From: Clostridium sp. NkU-1
GTDB taxonomy: Bacteria; Bacillota_A; Clostridia; Lachnospirales; Lachnospiraceae
DNA: 64,000 bases
NCBI GenBank assembly: GCA_001312405.1
Contig: BBDR01000020.1
Coordinates: 11,168 to 75,167 of the forward strand
Direction of reading: 5' to 3'
The position numbers and the translations under genes are program-made. Of the stretch, positions 1 to 11,911 are shown piece by piece. The notes beneath the pieces were generated by a model that worked only from the letters and a program-made list of their open reading frames with translations, did no database searches and was not told where the DNA came from. Each line of letters starts with the position of its first letter. Position 1 is the first letter of the stretch.

Positions 1-285
1 AAACAGCAGAAGCAATACAATCAAGATGCCGTAAGATGCGAAGATGTACAAGCCGCAGGCGGAAGCACATGCAATGTGCGGAAGTACTTCGCAGCAGATT
101 ACGGCCTTTTCCCATACCATGAAAATCCCGGCAGCGACTCGCTGCCCGGCCGTAGGTCCATTCAACCGGCAGCTAAGAAAAACACGCTTTGCAAGCTTTT
201 CTTAGCTGCCACGGTATTCACCAAATGAATATGCTTGCATATCGCCCGGCTCATTACCTGCGGAAATACTATTGCTTCTGCTGTT
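1..285. ncRNA. Highly structured RNA-like element closed by a 16-bp terminal stem
   Basis: Positions 2-17 are an exact reverse complement of 270-285, closing the whole element. Inside are many perfect helices: 28-34 with 99-105, 65-70 with 74-79, 130-137 with 139-146, and 168-181 with 197-210 (14 bp). Positions 53-59 are also complementary to 257-263, a possible long-range or pseudoknot contact. No convincing reading frame is present. A minus-strand promoter candidate (TTGACC at 310-315, 17-bp spacer, TAATCA at 287-292) would start a transcript near 280 and run toward position 1, so the minus strand is the more likely sense. I could not match it to tmRNA, SRP, RNase P or 6S consensus motifs. 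The class is unknown; a small non-autonomous mobile repeat is the alternative. Confidence 0.55.
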
Positions 286-406
286 ATGATTATTATTCTA
301 TCACAATGGGGTCAAATATACCACTGTTTTGCTTTGCTAAATATCTCTGAAATCCTCTCTAAATAATAATTTGCGTTAATGCGTCGAAGTTTAACGTGCA
401 AAAGCG

Positions 407-435
407 TTGACAACTCCCCTTCAATGGATTACAAT
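407..435 (+). promoter_or_regulatory. Sigma-A promoter of the aroF-tyrA-aroA operon
   Basis: TTGACA at 407-412, a 17-bp spacer and TACAAT at 430-435 form a near-consensus promoter 37 bp before the aroF start. No T-box or attenuator is visible between it and the gene. Confidence 0.8.
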
Positions 436-471
436 GGGGATTAAATATTTGCAAAAGAAAGGTAGAAATAT

Positions 472-1485
472 ATGATCATTATTATGAAAGCAAATGCTTC
501 CGAGGAAGCAGTAGATAAAATCAAGCACTTAATCGAATCAAACGGACTTCAGGCCCATTTATCAAAAGGGACGGAAGTAACTATAGTAGGCGTTGTAGGC
601 GATAAGACAAAGCTCCAGGGCACAAACATCGAGATGCTGGAAGGTGTTGACAAAATCGTTGCCGTGACCGAAACCTACAAGCTGGTGAACAAAAAAATTT
701 CATCCGGAAGATTCCGTCATAACCATTGGAAACGCAAAAATCGGTCCGGGCCATCTCACCATAATGGCCGGTCCATGTGCCATTGAAAATCACGATATGG
801 TCCTGGAAACTGCATTTGCAGTAAAAAAAGCAGGCGCCCAGTTCCTGCGCGGCGGTGCTACAAGCCCAGGACCTCTCCTTACGCATTCCAGGGCCTGGAA
901 GAGGAAGGGCTGAAATACATGAAGGAAGCCAGGGAAGCCACCGGACTTAACATCGTTTGTGAGGTTACAAGCCTGCGTGCTCTTGAAACGTCTGTAAAAT
1001 ATGTGGACATGATCCAGATCGGCGCACGGAACATGCAGAATTTCGAGCTTTTAAAAGAAGCTGGAAAAGCCGGTATTCCGGTTCTCTTAAAGAGAGGTCT
1101 GTCCGCCACCATTGATGAATGGCTGAATGCTGCAGAATACATCGCCTCCGAAGGAAATCCAAATATCGTTCTTTGCGAACGAGGCATCCGTACCTACGAA
1201 ACTGCCACCAGAAACACTCTGGATATCAGCGCCGTACCGGTTATCCGCGCAAAGAGCCACCTTCCCATCATCATTGACCCAAGCCATGCCACCGGAGTGC
1301 GGGCTTATATTGAGCCGATTTCCAAGGCTGCCATAGCAGTCGGGGCCGACGGGCTGATTGTGGAAGTCCATCCCTGCCCATCCTGCGCCCTGTCCGACGG
1401 CCCCCAGTCCCTGACCTTTGAACAGTTTGAAAATCTGATAGGAGAATTAAGGCCTTACGCCAAGCTTGCGGGGAGGACATCTTAA
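472..1485 (+). CDS. aroF: 3-deoxy-7-phosphoheptulonate synthase (DAHP synthase, type I beta), frameshifted in this read
   Basis: Condenses phosphoenolpyruvate and erythrose-4-phosphate, the first step of the shikimate pathway, in the cytosol. The N-terminal ~70 residues form the ferredoxin-like regulatory domain of the Bacillus/Thermotoga type. The TIM-barrel follows, with the motifs [26 protein letters not shown] and [11 protein letters not shown]. Two single-base errors break it: one extra A in the A7 run at 691-697 and one missing T near 859 (GAYKPRTSP is restored when it is added). The intended protein is ~337 aa. It is first in an operon and its stop overlaps the tyrA start (TAATG). The family is usually feedback inhibited through the N-terminal domain; that is family knowledge, not seen here. 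Confidence 0.93.
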
Positions 1486-2581
1486 TGAGTGATGCCGCTA
1501 TTGCCTTTATCGGGCTTGGTCTCATCGGCGGCTCTATCGCCAGAGGGATCAAGCGTGAAGAACCTGATACAAAAATCATGGCCTACATGCGCACCCGTTC
1601 CAGGCTTTTGCAGGCAAAAGAAGACGGGATCGTGGATGTCATCTTAGAGGGCATCGGAGAAGAGCTGCGGGAATGCGATCTTATCTTCCTCTGTACTCCT
1701 GTGGAGTACAACGCAAAGTATCTGTCGGAAATCCAGCCCTTCCTAAAACCGGGAGCAATAATCACCGACGTAGGAAGCACCAAGACGGACATTCACGAAG
1801 AGGTAAGCCGTCTTGGCCTGGAAAGCCAGTTTGTGGGAGGGCACCCGATGGCCGGTTCGGAAAAGACCGGATATGAAAATTCCACCGACCATTTACTTGA
1901 AAATGCTTATTATATCATTACCCCTACCGCGTCTTCCACAGAGGAACAGGTGAACCGCCTGGTGCGGATCGCGGGGCTAATCGGCTCTATCCCCCTTGTT
2001 CTCGATTATCATGAACATGACTTTATTACAGCCGCGATCAGCCATCTGCCCCATATCGTGGCCTCCAGCCTGGTGAACCTTGTAAAGGCTTCTGACAATA
2101 AAGAGGGACTTATGAAGCGGCTTGCAGCCGGAGGCTTTAAGGATATTACAAGAATTGCCTCCTCCTCACCGGAAATGTGGGAGCAGATCTGTATGACAAA
2201 CAGCCAGAATCTTTCCATGATCCTGGAACGGTACATTGCCTCCTTAAGCCAGGTCCTGGACGAGCTTAGGGCAAATGACAATCAATATATATACCAGCTT
2301 TTTGAAACTTCCAGGGATTACCGCAACTCCTTTTCAGAAAAGGTTCCGGGCCTCATTGCGCCGGAGTATTCCTTTACAGTAGACATGCTGACGAAGTGGG
2401 CGCCATCTCTACCTTGTCCGTCATCCTGGCCGCTAAGGGAATCAGTATTAAGAATATCGGCATCAACCACAACAGAGAGCACGGAGAAGGAACTTTAAGG
2501 ATTGCGTTTTATGACAAAGAAACCATGGATAACGCATGGAAGCAGCTGGAACGGTACCACTATGATTTAATTTCAAATTAA
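1485..2581 (+). CDS. tyrA: Prephenate dehydrogenase with C-terminal ACT domain, one frameshift
   Basis: Oxidatively decarboxylates prephenate to 4-hydroxyphenylpyruvate for tyrosine synthesis. The N-terminus carries a Rossmann GLGLIGGS motif for NAD. The catalytic region shows [14 protein letters not shown], followed by an all-helical domain with [13 protein letters not shown] missing G near 2389 throws the frame; restoring it joins residues ~304-365, an ACT-type regulatory domain ([17 protein letters not shown]). Start ATG at 1485 overlaps the aroF stop by one base, so translational coupling is likely. Intended length ~365 aa, normal for TyrA-ACT proteins of Firmicutes. Position between aroF and aroA supports the assignment. 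Confidence 0.93.
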
Positions 2582-2595
2582 TAGAGAGGATTCCT

Positions 2596-3872
2596 ATGAA
2601 ATTCACAAAAGCCTCCCCTTTAAAGGGCGAAATAACCATACCAGGTGACAAATCCATCTCTCACCGCAGTGTGATGTTTGGTTCCATTGCAAAGGGAACC
2701 ACGGAAATCAGCCACTTTCTCCAAGGGGCCGACTGCCTTTCCACCATCTCCTGCTTCAGGAAAATGGGAATACAGATTGAAAACAGCAATGACACCGTTA
2801 TTGTCCATGGAAACGGACTCCGTGGCTTAAAAAAACCGGAAACCATCTTAGACTGCGGAAACAGCGGTACCACCACACGCCTGATCTCCGGTCTTTTAGC
2901 TGCCCAGGATTTTGACGTAACCATAACCGGTGACGAATCCATTCAAAAGCGTCCCATGAAACGCATTATGGAGCCGCTATCCTGATGGGGGCTGATATAA
3001 AGAGCGTAAAGGAAAATGGCTGCGCTCCCCTTTCCATAACCGGTAAAAAGCTTCACGGCATCCATTATACCAGCCCCGTGGCCTCTGCCCAGATAAAATC
3101 CTGCATTCTTTTAGCCGGACTGTATGCAGAAGGCGAGACAAAGGTTACGGAACCCTATGTATCCAGAAATCATTCTGAAATCATGCTGAAGTACTTTGGT
3201 GCCAGTGTGAAGACAGAAGGAACCACCGCCTGTATTACTCCTGCGGTAGAACTCTACGGCAATAAAATTATTGTTCCGGGGGACATCTCTTCTGCTGCTT
3301 ACTTTATTGCGGCAGGACTGATGATTCCGGATTCGGAAATACTGATAAAGCATGTAGGCATTAACCCCACCCGGGACGGAATCATTCATGTTTGCCGGGA
3401 TATGGGAGCAGATATCACCCTTTTGGAGGTAAATACGGATTCCGGGGAACCCACTGCGGATATTCTGGTAAAATCCGGCTCACTCCACGGCGTTACAATT
3501 GGCGGAGCTATCATACCTACCCTCATCGACGAGCTTCCCATGATCGCCGCCATGGCCTGTTTTGCAGAAGGGGAAACCATTATCAAGGATGCAGCAGAAT
3601 TAAAGGTAAAGGAATCCAATCGTATTGAGGTCATGGTGAAGAATCTGTCTGCCATGGGAGCCGATGTTGCAGAAACAGAGGATGGCATGATCATCAGAGG
3701 GGGAAAGCCTCTTCACGGCACTGTCATAGACAGCAAACTGGATCACCGGATCGCCATGACCTTTGCTGTGACCGGGCTGTGTGCAGATGGGGAAACAGAA
3801 ATCCTAGGCGCAGAATGCGTGAATATCTCATATCCGGGTTTTTATCAGGATCTGGAGCGATTAATGAAATAA
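2596..3872 (+). CDS. aroA: 3-phosphoshikimate 1-carboxyvinyltransferase (EPSP synthase), one frameshift
   Basis: Transfers the enolpyruvyl group of PEP to shikimate-3-phosphate, the sixth shikimate step. N-terminal [16 protein letters not shown] and [12 protein letters not shown] are the substrate-binding signatures; RRPMKR-type (here [11 protein letters not shown]), [23 protein letters not shown]-type and [12 protein letters not shown] follow in the expected order. A missing C near 2981 (CCC read as CC) splits the gene between EPL and SLMGADI. Intended length ~426 aa, standard for the family. The start has an AGAGGATT ribosome site 14 bp after tyrA. Third and last gene of the operon, followed by a terminator. 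Confidence 0.93.
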
Positions 3873-3907
3873 AATAAATCAGTCATGCATTTATATCTGA
3901 TTACATA

Positions 3908-3943
3908 AATGCCGGTAGAACGTAAGTTCAGCCGGCATTTTTA
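3908..3943. terminator. Bidirectional intrinsic terminator between aroA and the convergent hydrolase
   Basis: AAATGCCGG at 3908-3916 pairs with CCGGCATTT at 3932-3940, with an inner GAAC/GTTC helix, and is followed by TTTATT. The mirror A-rich side makes it usable by both converging genes. Confidence 0.8.
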
Positions 3944-3949
3944 TTGGAT

Positions 3950-4462
3950 TTATAAAACTTCTATCTGGCACATCTTCATGGCCTCTAACGCATTCTCATG
4001 GCTTTTTAAAGTCACACCGGCACAGCAGGAGGAGTCCACCAGCACTGGAATCTCCGGAAGAAAAGCTTTGACCAGCAGGGCATTGGAAATTACGCAGATG
4101 TCCGTACATAAGCCTACCAATTCAATGGATTCATACTCTCTTTCTGTCACATATTCTCCCAGCACTGCGCTTCCAAAAGTGGTTTTTTCAAAACGCTTTC
4201 CCTGAAACTCCTTTAAGGAATCATCAAGTTCCCAGCCGGCAGTTCCCCTGACACAATGAACCACCGGAAGCTTTTTCCCCTCCTGAGAATTAAGATAATT
4301 CTCCTCATGGGTATCCAGGGTGAAGATCACCTCATCTCCTGCTTCCTGATATTCCTCTATTTTTCTTTTTACCTTAGGAACGATAGACACCGCCTCCGGG
4401 GTTCCCAGGGAGCCGTCGATAAAATCCTTTTGCATATCTACAACGATCAATAACTTTTTCAT
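3950..4462 (-). CDS. Isochorismatase-fold cysteine hydrolase, nicotinamidase-like
   Basis: 170-aa cytosolic hydrolase of the isochorismatase/PncA superfamily. The catalytic triad is visible: Asp in LIVVDMQKDF near residue 10, Lys in FEKTTFGSAV, and Cys in GLCTDICV near residue 125. The aspartate and the DTHEEN segment fit metal-binding nicotinamidases, which deamidate nicotinamide to nicotinate in NAD salvage. It is shorter than E. coli PncA but similar to many clostridial homologues. ATG at 4462 is chosen because GGAGG lies 7 nt upstream; a TTG two codons earlier is unlikely. It stands alone, convergent with aroA. The exact amide substrate cannot be decided from sequence. Confidence 0.8.
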   Translation of the reverse strand: MKKLLIVVDMQKDFIDGSLGTPEAVSIVPKVKRKIEEYQEAGDEVIFTLDTHEENYLNSQEGKKLPVVHCVRGTAGWELDDSLKEFQGKRFEKTTFGSAVLGEYVTEREYESIELVGLCTDICVISNALLVKAFLPEIPVLVDSSCCAGVTLKSHENALEAMKMCQIEVL

Positions 4463-4498
4463 GGACAAACCTCCAATAATAAATAGTATTTATAGTTT

Positions 4499-4549
4499 AT
4501 CACATTTTGCACGCATAAGCATATTATTTTTCATCACATTTTGCAGCAA
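4499..4549 (-). promoter_or_regulatory. Promoter of the nicotinamidase-like gene overlapped by two 13-bp direct repeats
   Basis: On the minus strand TTGCTG (4544-4549), a 17-bp spacer and TAATAT (4521-4526) form a promoter. An identical 13-mer (ATCACATTTTGCA on the plus strand) occurs at 4499-4511 and 4533-4545, one copy between -35 and -10 and one just past the start of transcription. This is where a repressor would bind. Confidence 0.55.
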
Positions 4550-4667
4550 GCAACAAAGAAGAATCGTGTGGATGTATCTTAATTAATGTAGTATAATTTT
4601 CTGATAACAATAAAAGTTGATATAAAGTGAATTATATTAGCTTTGATCAGAAGGTAAGGTGATGAAA

Positions 4668-5427
4668 ATGCACAACAATGTTGAAGCGCTGTTTCATGGT
4701 TGGGAAGAAGCGCTAATATGGTCATGTCTGCAAGGTCATATGGGAAATTTTTTTTAGATAATGAAAAAAAATCCTGCATCTGCAATGATTGAAATTGGTG
4801 ACTTCTGCTTTTTTTGCAGGCCAGCCAAATGCTGCTTTGTTTCATTCTCTTGAGGGCGAAAAACTGCTCATACCGAAAGATGGTACTTGGGGGGAACTGA
4901 TAGAGCGTACTTTTGACAATCAGGTAAACAAAATATTCCGCTATGCAATCAAAAAGGAACCGGATGTTTTTGATAAAGCAAAGCTTACTTCTTTCATTAA
5001 TGCTCTCGATGATTGTTATGAGCTTCGGATGATAGACAAAGAAGTATATGAATTAGCCCGAAAGGAAGCATGGTCTGTGGATTTATGTTCTCAGTTTAAA
5101 GATTATGCTGACTATCAACGCCGGGGATTGGGTACGGCAATATTACACAATGGTGAATTGGTGGCCGGCGCTTCCCCTTATGCTGTTTATAATGATGGCA
5201 TTGAAATAGAGATAGATACAAGGCCCGATTACAGAGGCAAGGGACTTGCGACAGTATGTGGAGCCAAATTGATACTTGAATGCCTGGCACGAAATATTTA
5301 TCCAAGTTGGGACGCTCATGACTTGCGTTCTGTTGCTTTAGCGGAAAAACTCGGTTATCACCTCTCTCATCCATATGTGACATATGAACTGATGAGCAGG
5401 CAGGCAAATGAGCAAAACCCGTGTTGA
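4668..5427 (+). CDS. GNAT-family acetyltransferase, two frameshifts near the N-terminus
   Basis: Resembles the GNAT_acetyltr_2 group of N-acetyltransferases. The C-terminal half has the acetyl-CoA signature RPDYRGKGLATVCGAKLI, followed by PSWDAHDLRSVALAEKLGY, the usual beta-6/beta-7 end of the fold. The N-terminal ~30 codons are in two other frames: the T8 run at 4748-4755 lacks one T and the A8 run near 4764-4771 has one A too many; correcting both gives MHNNVEALFHGW... joined to GDFCFFAGQPN. The ATG at 4668 sits 6 nt after AAGGTG; an ATG two codons earlier is possible. Intended length ~253 aa. The substrate is unknown and the neighbours give no hint. Confidence 0.8.
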
Positions 5428-5464
5428 GGCAAACAGGCAATTCCTGTCTTTTTCAAATTAACAG

Positions 5465-5493
5465 TTGACAAATCCATACAGACGTATTAATAT
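5465..5493 (+). promoter_or_regulatory. Promoter of the tryptophan transporter operon
   Basis: TTGACA (5465-5470), exactly 17 bp, then TAATAT (5488-5493). It lies just upstream of the T-box leader. Confidence 0.8.
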
Positions 5494-5520
5494 ACTGATT
5501 AAATGAAATAATAATAAACC

Positions 5521-5790
5521 GTTGAAAAAGAAGAGTAAGCTTTCCATGCGATATTTCAGAGAGCCGCCGTTGGTGTGAGTGCGGTATAAAGCTGATAGCT
5601 GAATGGACTTTTGAGGGCGGCCCCGAACCATTGTTTCAGTAGGGGCTGACGGAGACCACAACCGTTATTTATCGTGGCATATATGTTAGTATATGAAAAG
5701 TGGGCTTTTATAAAGTCAATTTGAGTGGCACCGCGGATTGTATGATTCGTCTCAAGTACGTTTTTTTAGCGTACTTGGGACTTTTTTTAT
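5521..5790 (+). promoter_or_regulatory. T-box riboswitch leader with a UGG (Trp) specifier and terminator
   Basis: Stem I contains the AGAGAG motif near 5569 and a specifier loop reading GAA-TGG-AC, with TGG at 5604-5606, the tryptophan codon. The conserved T-box sequence GTGGCACCGCGG is at 5725-5736, which would base-pair with an uncharged tRNA acceptor end. The intrinsic terminator is CAAGTACG (5753-5760) with CGTACTTG (5770-5777), followed by a T7 run. Known biology of the class: uncharged tRNA-Trp stabilises the antiterminator, so the downstream transporter is expressed under tryptophan shortage. Confidence 0.92.
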
Positions 5791-5852
5791 TTTCTGGATA
5801 CCCGCTCACTCCCTCATTCTGTCAACGGAAACCATTTTAAGGAGGAAATATT

Positions 5853-6924
5853 ATGAAAAAAATCAATCAAGACCCTGTTACTTGCAGCCCTGGCTGCTGC
5901 CGCACTCGCCGGCTGTTCTTCCAAGGCAGCTCCGGAAAAAACTGCTGATAATAATTCCACCCAGGCTTCTTCCAATACAGAGGCAGGGAGTGAAACTTCC
6001 AAAGACGGCACATCCTATACCATCGGCATCGGACAGTTTGCAGAGCATGGTTCCCTTGACAACTGCCGGATCGGCTTTTTACAGGGCCTTGCAGAGGAAG
6101 GGATCGAGGAAGACAAGAACTTAACGGTCATGTACGAAAATGCCCAGGCTGACGGAGGCACTGCAAGCCAGATCATAAACAACTTCTTTCCAAAAAAAGC
6201 GGATTTGATCTGCGCCATCGCCACCCCAATGGCCCAATCCGCCTACAGCGGTGCAAAGAAGGCCAATGTTCCTGTCATTTTCACGGCAGTTACGGATCCG
6301 ACAGCCGCAGCCCTGGCAAAAGAGGACGGAAGTCCGGTGGGAGAAATCACCGGAACCAGCGACAAGCTTCCAGTGGAAAAACAGCTGGAAATGATCCGCA
6401 AGATTCTTCCCGATGCCAAGACCATCGGCATCCTTTACAGCACCAGTGAAGTAAACTCAGAAGCAGCGATCAGGGAATATAAAGCCGCTGCCGCTTCCTA
6501 TGGCTTTGAAATCGTAGAAGGCCCTGTATCCGCAACCGCTGATATCCCTCTGGCAACTGACAGTATTCTGGAAAAGGTTGACTGCTTAAACAATTTAACG
6601 GACAACACGGTCGTAAGCTCTCTTCCTCTGATCCTGGATAAAGCCGGAAAGAAGAACATCCCCGTATTCGGCAGTGAAGTAGAGCAGGTAAAAATCGGCT
6701 GTCTGGCTTCCATGGGTCTTGATTATGTGGACTTGGGCAGGCAGACCGGTATCATGGCCGCAAAGGTATTAAAAGGCGAAGCAAAGGCAGGCGAAATGAA
6801 CTTTGAAGTAATCAAAGAAGCCGCGTTCTACGGAAATTCAAAGGTTGCCGAAAACCTGGGAATCACCCTGCCGTCAGAGCTTACCAGCTCAGCCGCTGAA
6901 ATTTTTACCGATATTACCCACTAG
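5853..6924 (+). CDS. trpX: Tryptophan ABC transporter, substrate-binding lipoprotein (one frameshift)
   Basis: Extracytoplasmic substrate-binding protein of the ABC_sub_bind family (PF04392-like). After removing one A from the A7 run directly after the start, the N-terminus is a lipoprotein signal with Lys residues, a hydrophobic stretch and lipobox LAGC. A Ser/Thr-rich linker follows, then the two-lobed binding domain with TIGIGQFAEHGSLDN, VIFTAVTDPTAAAL and IGILYSTSEVNSE. Intended length ~357 aa. AAGGAGG precedes the ATG at 5853. It follows the Trp T-box and precedes permease and ATPase genes, so tryptophan (or a precursor) is the inferred ligand; the family itself is called sugar- or amino-acid-binding without certainty. 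Confidence 0.88.
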
Positions 6925-6962
6925 TATTAACAACAAGGAATATAATTGGAGGAAATTAAACC

Positions 6963-7849
6963 ATGTCAATCATACTTGGCGTTTTGGAAGAAGGCCTGAT
7001 CTATGCCATTATGGCACTGGGCGTTTACATCACTTATAAGATTCTGGATTTTCCGGACCTTTCTGTGGATGGAACCTTCCCTTTGGGAGGCGCAATCACC
7101 GTTACCCTGATCCTGGCCGGACTAAACCCGGTGGCAACGCTTTTCATTGCCTTTGCCGTTGGAGCCCTGGCCGGATGCATCACCGGCTTCATCCATGTAA
7201 AATTAAAGGTACGGGATCTTCTGTCAGGTATCATTGTCATGACTGCCCTCTATTCTGTAAACCTAAGGGTGGCCGGAAAATCCAATGTTCCGTTTTTTTA
7301 ACAGTGACACTATTTTCGAAAACAGCTTTGTATACGGTCTGTTTCCTGAAAAGCTTGCAGATATCAGCGTGGTGATCATATTGGCTGTCATCGTGGTGAT
7401 CGCTAAGATTTTACTTGACCAGTATCTGAAGACCCGCTCCGGTTATTTATTAAGGGCTGTGGGGGACAATGAGACCCTTGTCACCTCTCTTGCCAAGGAC
7501 AAAGGCAAGGTAAAGATCATCGGCCTTGCCATCGCAAACGGCCTGGCCGCTCTGGCCGGTTCCGTATACTGCCAACAGAAAGGCTTTTTTTGAAATCAGT
7601 ATGGGAACAGGAACCATGGTCATCGGCCTTGCCAATGTAATCATTGGAACAAAGCTGTTTAAAAAGATTGGGGTTGTGAAATCCACCACTGCAGTCATTA
7701 TCGGCTCTATCATTTACAAAGCCTGCGTGTCATTTGCCATATATCTGGGAATGGAAGCATCGGATTTAAAACTGATCACATCCGTGCTGTTCCTGGCCAT
7801 TCTGGTACTCAGCAACGGCAGGGAAAAGAAGGTGAAACATCATGCTTGA
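6963..7849 (+). CDS. trpY: Tryptophan ABC transporter, membrane permease (two frameshifts)
   Basis: Permease of the branched-chain/ribose-type (BPD_transp_2) family with about eight hydrophobic segments, in the inner membrane. The N-terminal ILGVLEEGLIYAIMALGVYITYKILDFPDLSVDG is recognisable in pieces and typical of the trpY-like group. Two T7 runs, at 7293-7299 and about 7585-7591, each contain one T too many; with six the protein reads through to RREK-type end KKVKHHA, ~295 aa. The gene starts 38 bp after trpX with GGAGG before ATG, and its end overlaps trpZ by 8 bp, indicating one transcript and coupled translation. Confidence 0.88.
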
Positions 7850-8615
7850 ACTACAAAACATCAATAAATATTATAATCAGGGAACGGTCAATGAGATGTG
7901 CCTGTTCCAGGACTTTAATCTCACCGTCAAAGACCAGCAGTTCGTATCTGTGGTAGGGAGCAACGGCTCCGGCAAGACTTCCATGTTAAATATCATCTGC
8001 GGAAGCATTCCTTTAGACAGCGGTTCTATCCGGGTGGGCGGCACCGACATCACCAATATGCCGGAATTTAAGCGCCAGCGCCGCATCGGAAGAGTCTACC
8101 AGAATCCTGCCATGGGCACATGCCCCAATATGACCATTCTTGAAAATATGGCTCTGGCTGATGCCAAGGGAAAACCCTTTAACCTTCTTCCGGGGACTAA
8201 CAAGCAGCGGATATCCTATTACAGGGAACAGCTTCGTTTTCTTGGCCTTGGCTTAGAGAATAAACTCCATGTAAAGGTGGGAGTCCTTTCCGGCGGACAA
8301 AGGCAGGCCATGGCCCTTCTCATGTCCACCATGACTCCCATTGAATTCCTGATCTTAGATGAGCACACCGCTGCCCTGGATCCAAAAACAGCCGAGAACA
8401 TTATGGAGCTGACGGATAAGATTGTAAAGGAAAAACATTTAACCACCATCATGGTCACCCATAACCTCCGTCATGCGGTGGAATACGGAAACCGGCTGGT
8501 AATGATGCATCAGGGAACCGCCATCATTGATAAGGCGGGAAAAGAAAAAGAAAACCTCAATGTAGAAGATATTTTAGATAAGTTCAACGAAATAAGCATT
8601 GAATGCGGAAATTAG
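7842..8615 (+). CDS. trpZ: Tryptophan ABC transporter, ATP-binding protein
   Basis: Intact 257-aa ABC ATPase that powers the TrpXYZ-type importer at the cytoplasmic face. Walker A is GSNGSGKTS near residue 40, the signature LSGGQRQAM near 150, Walker B FLILDEHTAALD near 170, and the switch His is in MVTHNLRHA. The 8-bp overlap with the permease and absence of any other ATPase nearby mark it as the dedicated motor. No frame problems, which shows that the breaks in the two preceding genes are unlikely to reflect decay of the operon. Confidence 0.9.
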   Translation: MLELQNINKYYNQGTVNEMCLFQDFNLTVKDQQFVSVVGSNGSGKTSMLNIICGSIPLDSGSIRVGGTDITNMPEFKRQRRIGRVYQNPAMGTCPNMTILENMALADAKGKPFNLLPGTNKQRISYYREQLRFLGLGLENKLHVKVGVLSGGQRQAMALLMSTMTPIEFLILDEHTAALDPKTAENIMELTDKIVKEKHLTTIMVTHNLRHAVEYGNRLVMMHQGTAIIDKAGKEKENLNVEDILDKFNEISIECGN

Positions 8616-8628
8616 AAATGAATGTTTC

Positions 8629-8676
8629 AAAGAGGTGCCGGCAATCGTTTACATCTATTGCCAGGCACCTCTTTAT
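8629..8676. terminator. Intrinsic terminator between trpZ and the convergent GH4 gene
   Basis: AAAGAGGTGCC (8629-8639) pairs with GGCACCTCTTT (8664-8674), with an inner GGCAAT/ATTGCC helix. A-rich on the left and T-rich on the right, so it can serve both directions. Confidence 0.8.
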
Positions 8677-8687
8677 CAATAAATATC

Positions 8688-11638
<2,951 letters not shown>

Positions 11639-11689
11639 TTTCTAAACCATCCTCCCCATATTTTTTTTCAAGATATCTTGCGTGAGTTC

Positions 11690-11778
11690 ATATTAACAAT
11701 AACCGTAAATCTTTTCAATGGCTTTTGCCCATTTATGTCCCATGTGCAGTTTTAGATTATCCGCACAAAATTTGTGCG
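11690..11778 (-). promoter_or_regulatory. glv operon promoter with an upstream 17-bp palindrome
   Basis: Minus-strand TTGAAA (11713-11718), a 17-bp spacer and TAATAT (11690-11695) give the promoter. A 17-bp palindrome (CGCACAAAATTTGTGCG, 11762-11778) is centred about 54 bp upstream of the -35 box, a position suited to an activator. The RpiR-type regulator next door is the obvious candidate to bind it. Confidence 0.6.
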
Positions 11779-11812
11779 CCCGCACAGGATTTCTTTACCA
11801 TTATTCACAATA

Positions 11813-11848
11813 AAAAAAGCTGGGCCAGAAGTACTGAGCCAGCTTTTA
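11813..11848 (-). terminator. Intrinsic terminator downstream of the RpiR-type regulator
   Basis: On the minus strand AAAAGCTGG and CCAGCTTTT form a stem followed by a run of T residues (plus-strand A run at 11812-11818). Confidence 0.75.
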
Positions 11849-11911
11849 CTGTTTTTTGTCAATCACAGTATTATATTATTTTTTTCCAACTGCTGTAAAT
11901 ACATGATATAT

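Noticed and set aside
472..3872. Decay of the aromatic amino acid operon into pseudogenes
   Set aside because: All three genes are fully conserved on both sides of each single-base break; the same error type occurs across the window, so sequencing error is the simpler reading.
4789..5427. The GNAT protein starting at 4789
   Set aside because: No ribosome site there, and the upstream codons continue the family N-terminus once two homopolymer errors are corrected; the start at 4668 is better.
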